Below are positions 6,154-12,159 of a stretch of 12,159 nucleotides of DNA, in pieces (position 1 is the stretch's first letter; each line of letters starts with the position of its first letter). This DNA is from Chlamydiota bacterium (GTDB taxonomy: Bacteria > Chlamydiota > Chlamydiia > Chlamydiales > SLFE01). The translations under genes and the position numbers were made by a program. Below the pieces are notes generated by a model. It ran no database searches and had not been told where the DNA came from. It saw nothing but the letters and a program-made list of their open reading frames with translations. The stretch spans positions 1 to 12,159 of the forward strand of contig JAAKFL010000039.1 in NCBI GenBank assembly GCA_011065065.1, read 5' to 3'.

Positions 6154-8826
6154 ATGCCGATAGAAGAGGAAAAGAAACAGTTAAGCACTGAGGTGAGCTC
6201 TGAAATGGTTAAGCTGTTTCTGGGTGAGTTTACCAATCATTTTGAAGCTCTAACAAAAGGACTTGAAAATGAATCGGTATCGGATATTAATCAAGCCTTG
6301 ACTTCCATTTTATGCGCTCTGAAGATCATTCATCTGGACTCGGTCATTCCATTGGTCACAACTCTTCAAAAGGGTTTTGCTGCAGCTTCTTCCTTTCCCA
6401 CAAAAAATAAAGAGAAAATACTCCATGTCGTTGAAATTCTCTCTGCTTTCCTGAAATCCACTCAGAAGAATCTTTATCAAGTTGTTGAGGATCTTGAGCC
6501 GAAGATTCAAGAAGGATTGGTCACGGTTCAAGTCCTGTTTGATCAAAAAGAACCTGTGAAAGCTCCTGAACCTACTCAGCCAATAAAAGAGGTGGACACA
6601 TCCCTTCTTGATCTCTTCTTCATCGAAGTGGAATCACAAGTCTCTTTTTTGAATCAAGGCCTTCTGCTCCTTGAAAGTCAGAAAGGAACTTCCGAAACAT
6701 ACGGAAACTTGATGAGGGCAGCCCATTCATTGAAAGGAGCTTCAAGAGTCGTGGAGCTGGACTTGCTTGTGAATGTTGGGCACGAAATGGAAGATTGTTT
6801 CATCCTTTTGGAAAAACAACCCGAAATGATGAGTCCCGAGATTATGGACATTCTATTCCTAGCGGTTGATTTTTTTGACTCTTTGACTCAAGTACCAAAA
6901 GAATTTCTGAATGAGTTTATCGAAAATCAAAGGCAAATCCTTCAGCAAATTACATCGGCTTTGAAAGCGGTTGCGAATGGAGAAAAGATCGAAGGAATCC
7001 CCCTGGCTTCTAAACAAACCAGCGCTCGTGAAGAAAAAAATAAAAATGTTCCTTCGATTCACGAAGAACGCATTCTTCGGGTGGGTTCCAAAAGCTTAAA
7101 TAGCCTGATGGGATTGGCTGGAGAATCCCTTGTGGAATCTCTTTGGCTGCAGCCTTTTGTTGAGGCCTTAGCGAATTTGAAACATATCCATACTGAGATC
7201 GCACAAAATGTTGTCATGATTCGGGAGTCCTTGAAAAATGAGGATGTGAATGAAAGAGTGAATAGTTTCCTTTCCAATCTTCAACATGATGCACATATCT
7301 GCCAACAAAGCCTTGATTACCGACTCTCTGATTTAGAAATGTTTATTCGCCGTCATGCAAGTTTGTCAGAACGTCTTTATGGGGAGGTAATCGATATCCG
7401 CATGCGTCCTCTTATGGACGGTGTCAAAGGGTTTCCTAGAATTGTTCGTGATTTGGGAAGAGACCTTGGTAAAAAGGTGCGCCTGGAGATTATTGGTGAG
7501 ACGACTCCTGTTGACAGAGATATTTTGGAAAAATTGGAAACACCTCTTATGCACCTCTTGCGTAACTCTGTGGATCACGGGATTGAAACTCCTGAAGAAA
7601 GAATCAAGCTCGGAAAGCCTGAAGAGGGAATTGTGACATTAGAGGCGACTCACCGGGCGGGAATGCTCTACATTACCGTGACGGATGATGGAAGGGGAGT
7701 CGATATTGATAAAATTAAACAAAAAGTGGCCGATGAAAAAATTGTCAATCAAGAGGTTATCGGCAATCTGAATGAATCTGAACTCCTGGATTTCCTCTAT
7801 TTACCCGGCTTTTCCACCGCTGTCGATGTCACCGACATCTCGGGACGAGGTGTGGGTCTGAATATTGTTCAAAAAATGATTCAAGAAGTGGGTGGCACAA
7901 TTCGAACAACGACTTCCAAAGGTCATCATCTGAGTTTCCATTTACAACTTCCACTTACATTATCTGTGATCAGAGCGTTTCTTGTCGAAATCGCTGGAGA
8001 ACCCTACGCGTTTCCCTTAGCCCGGATCGTGAGATCGGTTCATTTGTCAAAATCTAAAATCGAAGTGATTGAAAATCGCCAGTATTTTCACTTCGATGAA
8101 AAGAATGTGGGTCTTGTGCAAGCGGCTCACATCTTTGAACTGGAAAATCAGGTAACCCAATCTGATTTCGTTCCGGTTATCATTCTTAATGACCGAGTGA
8201 ATCATTACGGAGTGGTTGTGGATAAATTTATTGGGGAAAAAGATCTCGTAGTGCAAGAAATCGATCCACTTCTCGGAAAAATGCCTGGGATTAGTGCAGG
8301 TGCCTTTACGGAAGATGGGTCTCCACTTCTCATTATTGATGTCGAGGATATGTTGAGATCCATCGATAAATTATTGTACGACACTCAACTTGAGGCTGTG
8401 AGTGCCGGATTAGCCGAATCCAACGATGTCGTCATGAAAAAAATTCTGGTTGTGGATGATTCCATTACTGTTCGTGAAGTGGAGTTTCGGCTTCTTCAGA
8501 ATAAAGGGTACGAAGTGCAAACGGCTGTGGACGGAGTCGATGGGTGGAATGCTGTTCGTATTGGGCAATTCGATCTGGTGATCACCGACGTGGATATGCC
8601 AAGAATGAACGGGATTGATCTCGTGATGTCAATTAAAGCTGATCCGCGTTTGAAATCGTTGCCCGTGATGATCGTTTCCTATAAAGATCGTGAAAGTGAT
8701 CGTCAACAAGGTCTTGAGGCGGGTGCTGACTATTACTTGACAAAAGCAAGCTTTCACGATGAGACTCTTGTCGAAGCTGTGATGGATCTCATTGGTTCTC
8801 CAAATGAAGCTAGGAGGAAGCCGTGA
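6154..8826 (+). CDS. cheA: Hybrid CheA histidine kinase with C-terminal receiver, WspE-like, plus extra degenerate Hpt
   Basis: An 890-residue autokinase, longer than WspE by about one domain. Domains in order: a helical Hpt-like region without phospho-histidine (about 12-135); a canonical Hpt (about 148-265) with RAAHSLKGASR and phospho-acceptor H191; a charged linker (266-295); a dimerisation region with ESLVESLWLQPF and VIDIRMRPL (412-420); the HATPase domain with N box LLRNSVDHG (N471), DDGRG (511-515) and SGRGVGL (563-569); a CheW-like P5 domain (about 590-745); and a receiver (about 765-885) with D768/D769, phospho-acceptor D812, S842 and K864. The Hpt and dimerisation segments match WspE rather than classical CheA. 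It should autophosphorylate on H191 and pass phosphate to its own receiver, the REC-phosphatase and perhaps CheB. All catalytic residues look intact. The cheB start overlaps its stop. Confidence 0.93.
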   Translation: MPIEEEKKQLSTEVSSEMVKLFLGEFTNHFEALTKGLENESVSDINQALTSILCALKIIHLDSVIPLVTTLQKGFAAASSFPTKNKEKILHVVEILSAFLKSTQKNLYQVVEDLEPKIQEGLVTVQVLFDQKEPVKAPEPTQPIKEVDTSLLDLFFIEVESQVSFLNQGLLLLESQKGTSETYGNLMRAAHSLKGASRVVELDLLVNVGHEMEDCFILLEKQPEMMSPEIMDILFLAVDFFDSLTQVPKEFLNEFIENQRQILQQITSALKAVANGEKIEGIPLASKQTSAREEKNKNVPSIHEERILRVGSKSLNSLMGLAGESLVESLWLQPFVEALANLKHIHTEIAQNVVMIRESLKNEDVNERVNSFLSNLQHDAHICQQSLDYRLSDLEMFIRRHASLSERLYGEVIDIRMRPLMDGVKGFPRIVRDLGRDLGKKVRLEIIGETTPVDRDILEKLETPLMHLLRNSVDHGIETPEERIKLGKPEEGIVTLEATHRAGMLYITVTDDGRGVDIDKIKQKVADEKIVNQEVIGNLNESELLDFLYLPGFSTAVDVTDISGRGVGLNIVQKMIQEVGGTIRTTTSKGHHLSFHLQLPLTLSVIRAFLVEIAGEPYAFPLARIVRSVHLSKSKIEVIENRQYFHFDEKNVGLVQAAHIFELENQVTQSDFVPVIILNDRVNHYGVVVDKFIGEKDLVVQEIDPLLGKMPGISAGAFTEDGSPLLIIDVEDMLRSIDKLLYDTQLEAVSAGLAESNDVVMKKILVVDDSITVREVEFRLLQNKGYEVQTAVDGVDGWNAVRIGQFDLVITDVDMPRMNGIDLVMSIKADPRLKSLPVMIVSYKDRESDRQQGLEAGADYYLTKASFHDETLVEAVMDLIGSPNEARRKP
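8812..8817 (+). promoter_or_regulatory. Strong ribosome-binding site for the GTG start of cheB
   Basis: A full AGGAGG sits 5 bases before GTG 8823, inside the end of cheA. It supports the non-ATG start and the GTGA overlap of cheA and cheB. Confidence 0.75.
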
Positions 8827-9851
8827 AGATCGGACTTATTCATCATCAGAATAAGATCAAGGAAGTGATTCGAGAGGTGCTTCATCGGCGAACAGACCAT
8901 GATGTCATCTGGGGCACAAATTTTGGACATCACGCTTTGGAGCTTGCAGAAAGCAACTCTCCTGACCTCGTTCTTTTAGATGTCCAGGTGATTGAATTTG
9001 ACGGAATCGGGTTCATTAATGACTTGTTCACTCAAGTCAATTGCCCCATTTTACTATTAACTACAGATATTGACGATGATTCCTTGCTTGTTTTCGAGGC
9101 GATGGCGCATGGAGCTCTTGATTTTGCCCCTGTACCCAAAGATGAAGGTGAGGATAACTACTCAAAGCTGATCGAAAAGGTTCAACAGATGTCACTTTTG
9201 GTCTATCGGGAAAAGCCAGTAAGACTTCAGAAAACGGGAACTAGCGAGAAAGCTCAGAGTTTTGGGCCTTCTCCTCTTATTGTCATGGGCGCTTCCACTG
9301 GGGGTCCTTTGGCATTGGCTTCCATCCTCTCTTCTTTCCCTCAAGATCTCGATGCGAGCATAGTGATCATTCAACATGTGGATGATCAGTTCAGTCAAGG
9401 GTTGGCAGAATGGCTGAACGAAAGAACTCAATTACCAATTGAATTGGTATCTGGAGAAACTCCGTTGAATCCGGGAAAAATTTACTTGTCAAATTCCAAA
9501 TGGCATTTGGTGATGAACGACGATCGAAAGCTCGCCTATACCTCAAAACCGGAATCTCAAATCTACAAACCTTCAATAGACGTCTTCTTTGAAAGTGTTG
9601 CGAATTACTGGAAATCTCCTTCAGTCGCTGTTCTGTTGACAGGGATGGGTGCTGACGGAGCGGTTGGATTGAAGAAGCTGCGAGACAAAGGTTGGATGAC
9701 AATTGCTGAAGATGAAAGCAGTTGTGTGGTATATGGTATGCCAAAGGCGGCAATTGAAATGGATGCGGCGAGTGAGATCTTGAGTCTGCATCACATCCCT
9801 CTTTCCGTCCTTTCACACCTTAAGAGAAATAAATATAAGGCGATTACATGA
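8823..9851 (+). CDS. cheB: CheB-type protein-glutamate methylesterase, WspF-like, with degenerate receiver
   Basis: A 342-residue protein that should remove methyl groups from receptor glutamates and so oppose CheR. The receiver domain (about 1-120) keeps the acceptor-position aspartate D53 in LVLLDVQV. The usual acidic pair of the pocket is replaced by H7-H8 and the conserved lysine is missing (DFAPVP). The stretch FEAMAHGALDF is shared with WspF. The methylesterase domain (about 150-335) has an intact triad: S158 in GASTGGP, H185 in IIQHVD and D278 in TGMGADGA. It begins with GTG overlapping the cheA stop and ends overlapping the next gene (ATGA). In Pseudomonas, loss of WspF locks the system on, so this gene probably provides adaptation. 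Here phosphorylation control of the esterase may be weak or absent. Family assignment is firm. Confidence 0.92.
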   Translation: MKIGLIHHQNKIKEVIREVLHRRTDHDVIWGTNFGHHALELAESNSPDLVLLDVQVIEFDGIGFINDLFTQVNCPILLLTTDIDDDSLLVFEAMAHGALDFAPVPKDEGEDNYSKLIEKVQQMSLLVYREKPVRLQKTGTSEKAQSFGPSPLIVMGASTGGPLALASILSSFPQDLDASIVIIQHVDDQFSQGLAEWLNERTQLPIELVSGETPLNPGKIYLSNSKWHLVMNDDRKLAYTSKPESQIYKPSIDVFFESVANYWKSPSVAVLLTGMGADGAVGLKKLRDKGWMTIAEDESSCVVYGMPKAAIEMDAASEILSLHHIPLSVLSHLKRNKYKAIT

Positions 9852-11044
9852 CCTCGACAAGTCCCTATCAAATGACAAAGCAACACCACGTGAAAGTTCT
9901 CCTTGTGGATGACCAGGCGATCATTTCTGAATCGGTCAAAGTGATGTTAGCGGATGAAAAAGATATAGAGTTTGCTTACTGTTCAGATCCCACCAAAGCG
10001 ATTGATGTGGCGAACGATTTTGAACCCACTGTCATCCTACAAGATTTACTGATGCCTGAAATTGATGGAATGACCTTAGTTCGTTACTTTCGAGCAAATC
10101 CCAAGACAAAAGAGGTCCCCTTGATCGTCCTTTCTGCGAAAGAGGAGCCCACAGTGAAAGCGGAGGCTTTTGCCAATGGAGTTAATGATTACCTTGTCAA
10201 GTTGCCGAGTAAGGAAGAGATGATTGCACGCATTCGCTATCATTCGAAAGGTTATATTTCGATGTTGGAGAGAAATGAAGCTTTTGAAAAATTGGCACAG
10301 AGCCAGAGTGCGCTGCAACAAGAACTTGATGAAGCAGCCGACTATGTCCGCTCACTTTTTCCTGAGCCGATCACTGGAGACATCACGACCTATTGGAAGT
10401 TTATACCCTCTGCTCAATTGGGAGGAGACGCTTTTGGGTATCACTGGATTGATGATCAGAATTTCGCCATTTATCTCATTGATGTCTGTGGTCATGGGGT
10501 CAAGGCGGCGTTGTTGTCCATTTCCGTGATCAATGTTTTGCGTTCTCAATCATTATCCCAATCCAATTATCTGGAACCCAGTTCTGTGTTGAATGGGCTG
10601 AATCATGCATTTCCGATGGAATCTAATAATAATATGTTTTTTTCCATGTGGTATGGTGTCTATAACAAAGAGACAAAAGCCTTAACTTACTCGAGCGGAG
10701 GCCACCCTCCCGCCTTTCTGATTGATCAGGAAAATCATCTCAACGAGCTGCATACAGGGGGAGTCTTAATAGGGGGTTTTTCAGACGCGACATTTAATCA
10801 AGAGACTACATTTATCAAAAATCCCTCCCGCCTACTCGTTTTTAGCGATGGTGTATTTGAGCTGGAAAGATCTGACAATACTCATTCAACCTTTACCGAT
10901 TTTAAGAATCAATTGAAAGCTATGTTGCCAGGGGATAGGCAGCTTGTTGAAAAAATTGAATCCTGGTCAAGGGAAATCAATGGAGCGGGTTCATTTGCCG
11001 ATGATTTCTCGCTTCTTCAAGTCGATTTTTACCCCAATGAGTAA
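9848..11044 (+). CDS. Response regulator: WspR-like receiver fused to SpoIIE/PP2C serine phosphatase
   Basis: A 398-residue output protein. The receiver (about 15-135) has D21/D22, phospho-acceptor D66, S96 and K118. Segments VKVLLVDDQAIISESV, PTVILQDLLMPEIDG, IVLSAKEEPTVKAEAF and NDYLVKLPS, followed by RIRYHSKGYISMLERNEAF in the helical stalk, closely resemble Pseudomonas WspR. After the stalk, WspR has GGDEF; this protein has a PP2C-type phosphatase (about 165-395) with metal-binding residues D194 (LGGDAFG), D212 (DVCGHG), D334 (FSDGVFE) and D385/D386 (ADDFSLL), plus SSGGHPPAFL. This is the RsbU/SpoIIE family, which dephosphorylates STAS anti-anti-sigma proteins. Phosphorylation by CheA should switch the phosphatase. 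The start overlaps cheB (ATGA), with TAAGG 7 bases upstream. It closes the six-gene operon in the wspR position. Confidence 0.92.
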   Translation: MTSTSPYQMTKQHHVKVLLVDDQAIISESVKVMLADEKDIEFAYCSDPTKAIDVANDFEPTVILQDLLMPEIDGMTLVRYFRANPKTKEVPLIVLSAKEEPTVKAEAFANGVNDYLVKLPSKEEMIARIRYHSKGYISMLERNEAFEKLAQSQSALQQELDEAADYVRSLFPEPITGDITTYWKFIPSAQLGGDAFGYHWIDDQNFAIYLIDVCGHGVKAALLSISVINVLRSQSLSQSNYLEPSSVLNGLNHAFPMESNNNMFFSMWYGVYNKETKALTYSSGGHPPAFLIDQENHLNELHTGGVLIGGFSDATFNQETTFIKNPSRLLVFSDGVFELERSDNTHSTFTDFKNQLKAMLPGDRQLVEKIESWSREINGAGSFADDFSLLQVDFYPNE

Positions 11045-11081
11045 AAAATCATAAAAAAATACTTGTTAAGGAAGTCACTCC

Positions 11082-12017
11082 ATGAGAAAATCTCGACGAA
11101 GAGCGTTACAAGGATCCAACATGGAGTCATCAAAATCAAAACTCAATAAGAAAATTCGTTTCTGGGCCATTCTGGGCCCCTTTCTAACTCTGCTAATCTT
11201 TTCAGTCTATCTGATCAAACAATCGCCATCCAGCTTACCTCTAGCAATCATGGCATTGGGTGGACTGATTTGTTGTTGGCAATGGAGGATGAAGGGCCTC
11301 TTGATTTCACTGGCTCTCATTACTGCTATGCTGTTGTTTAACTTTTCCACGGTTTTGATGGGGGAGAGATTTTGGTTTTTGGGCTTGGCCATGGCAACGG
11401 CCCTTTCCTTTGTGGTGACCGTGTTATCTTATGAAGAAATCGAGGTGCTGTTAAAAAGCATGCAATATCGTTCAAAGAAACATTTAGATAAAATCACTGA
11501 CCTGACCACTTTACACAAGAAAGGCTTAGCAGAAAAAGAAAAGCTGATGATCGATTTCGATTGGTTGAAAGACCAGAAAAAGGATCTTGAAACGCAAATT
11601 CATGAAAAAGATTGCATGATCAATAGCCTACGATCTGAAGTGGAAAAGATCCCAACACTCAACAACCAATTGCAAGAAACTCAGCATTTAGCGGAAAAGT
11701 ATCAAGTGAAAACGCCCACCCAATCACAATCCCACGACAATTTTGAGCATCTGTATCAGCAACTGCGGTATCAGTTTTCGGAAAAAGGGAAACTCTTGGA
11801 TCAAACAAGAAAGGAGCTCTTTGCTGCTCAAGAAAAAGTGACCTGTCTGAAGCGCGATATGGAGGAAATGACCAAATACAGTGGTGATCATTATAGTTTA
11901 CAGCTTGAAAAGGACTATGTGACACTCACTCGTGACCTCGAATCGCAAAACAAGATGTATGTGGAAGAGATTACTGAGTTGGAGTGTCTGGTTGGGGCTT
12001 TGCTTCAACGGAATTAG
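11082..12017 (+). CDS. Membrane protein with about four transmembrane segments and a long coiled coil
   Basis: A 311-residue protein that I do not recognise. The basic N-terminus (MRKSRRRALQG) is followed by hydrophobic segments at about 25-45, 54-68, 72-93 and 97-117, i.e. two closely spaced hairpins with almost no external loops. Residues about 118-311 are charged and helical (LHKKGLAEKEKLMIDFDWL, SEKGKLLDQTRKELFAAQEK), a probable cytoplasmic coiled coil. There is no HAMP, no methyl-accepting domain and no receptor tip motif. Two starts are plausible: 11082 with TAAGGAAG at 11067-11074, and 11121 (residue 14) with AAGGA at 11110-11114; the second lacks the basic tail. It follows the phosphatase by 37 bases on the same strand, so co-transcription is likely. 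It may anchor or feed the pathway, or be unrelated. Stacked hydrophobic hairpins also occur in chlamydial inclusion-membrane proteins. Confidence 0.75.
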   Translation: MRKSRRRALQGSNMESSKSKLNKKIRFWAILGPFLTLLIFSVYLIKQSPSSLPLAIMALGGLICCWQWRMKGLLISLALITAMLLFNFSTVLMGERFWFLGLAMATALSFVVTVLSYEEIEVLLKSMQYRSKKHLDKITDLTTLHKKGLAEKEKLMIDFDWLKDQKKDLETQIHEKDCMINSLRSEVEKIPTLNNQLQETQHLAEKYQVKTPTQSQSHDNFEHLYQQLRYQFSEKGKLLDQTRKELFAAQEKVTCLKRDMEEMTKYSGDHYSLQLEKDYVTLTRDLESQNKMYVEEITELECLVGALLQRN

Positions 12018-12042
12018 AGTTGGCGTTCTTTAGCATTTTTCA

Positions 12043-12058
12043 CCACAGAGGCACAGAC
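12043..12058. repeat. Short 8-nt tandem (CCACAGAG, GCACAGAC)
   Basis: Two adjacent 8-mers share the core CACAGA (positions 2-7 of each unit) in the non-coding tail after the membrane-protein gene. The period equals that of the palindrome at 3776-3860 and the motif belongs to the same general style of intergenic short-period repeat. Only two units are seen, so this is weak. Confidence 0.3.
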
Positions 12059-12120
12059 TCGACTTTCGCATTTTTCATGTAAGTAGCGATATGTTTATTT
12101 TGGTGTAAATGGCTTATAAA

Positions 12121-12159
12121 TTTAACCGCGAAGATCGCGAAGATCGCGAAGAAACGCGA
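12121..12159. repeat. 9-nt tandem repeat CGCGAAGAT, cut by window end
   Basis: After TTTAAC, the units CGCGAAGAT (12127-12135), CGCGAAGAT (12136-12144) and CGCGAAGAA (12145-12153) follow, then A and a partial CGCGA. The beginning TTTAAC and the CGCGAAG core parallel the TTTAACGCAAAG start of the palindrome at 3776, so this may be the left arm of another palindromic element continuing outside the window. The rest of the 142-bp tail (12018-12120) shows no gene and no clear terminator. Confidence 0.7.

Noticed and set aside
9433..9449. Perfect 8-bp inverted repeat (TACCAATT and AATTGGTA) around one base
   Set aside because: It lies within cheB, encodes ordinary residues of the methylesterase domain, and is short enough to be chance.
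3932..11044. Operon as a flagellar chemotaxis system
   Set aside because: There is no CheY, CheZ/CheC, flagellar or receptor gene, and the order and motifs match Wsp with a phosphatase output rather than a motility operon.
11082..12017. Membrane coiled-coil protein as a true methyl-accepting chemoreceptor
   Set aside because: No HAMP domain, no conserved receptor tip motif and no glutamate methylation heptads are visible in the coiled-coil part.
12018..12060. Intrinsic terminator after the last gene
   Set aside because: No GC-rich stem followed by a T run could be found; the short T runs here have no hairpin before them.

Overview
The window (about 43-45% GC by eye) holds two functional blocks on opposite strands. 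The organism cannot be named from sequence alone. A working guess is an environmental, amoeba-associated chlamydia or another host-associated Gram-negative bacterium. The reasons are a Wsp-type chemosensory operon with an RsbU-like phosphatase output, a membrane protein of stacked hydrophobic segments followed by a long coiled coil, and amino-acid catabolism genes. Confidence in that guess is about 0.4.

Positions 1-3431, minus strand: three tightly packed genes, transcribed in the order M20 metallopeptidase, class-III PLP aminotransferase, AstA-type arginine N-succinyltransferase. AstA runs off the left edge of the window. The set looks like part of a catabolic pathway for arginine, ornithine or related acylated amino acids. 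It is not the textbook astCADBE order.

Positions 3432-3931: a divergent promoter region of about 95 bp, a 77-aa orphan gene (3527-3760), and an 85-bp near-perfect palindrome (3776-3860) whose arms are built on an 8-nt period. No strong promoter is visible directly in front of the operon that follows.

Positions 3932-11044, plus strand: six genes with 4-nt overlaps or gaps of 0-3 bases, in the order CheW, CheR-TPR, CheW, CheA-REC, CheB, REC-effector. This is the order wspB-C-D-E-F-R of the Pseudomonas Wsp surface-sensing system, and the similarity shows gene by gene. There are two clear departures. No methyl-accepting receptor (WspA) is present. The last gene keeps a WspR-like receiver and stalk helix but carries a SpoIIE/PP2C phosphatase in place of the GGDEF diguanylate cyclase. 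The predicted signal therefore runs from an unknown input through CheW/CheA to a phosphorylated receiver and on to serine/threonine dephosphorylation, probably of an anti-sigma-factor antagonist, rather than to cyclic-di-GMP. The CheA has an extra degenerate Hpt-like domain at its N-terminus, and the CheB receiver has lost its acidic pocket.

Positions 11082-12017: a membrane protein with about four transmembrane segments and a long cytoplasmic coiled coil. It is a candidate partner or receptor substitute for the operon. The final 142 bp is non-coding and carries more short-period repeats (8-nt and 9-nt units) resembling the palindrome upstream of the operon. No tRNA, rRNA, insertion sequence or CRISPR array was seen.
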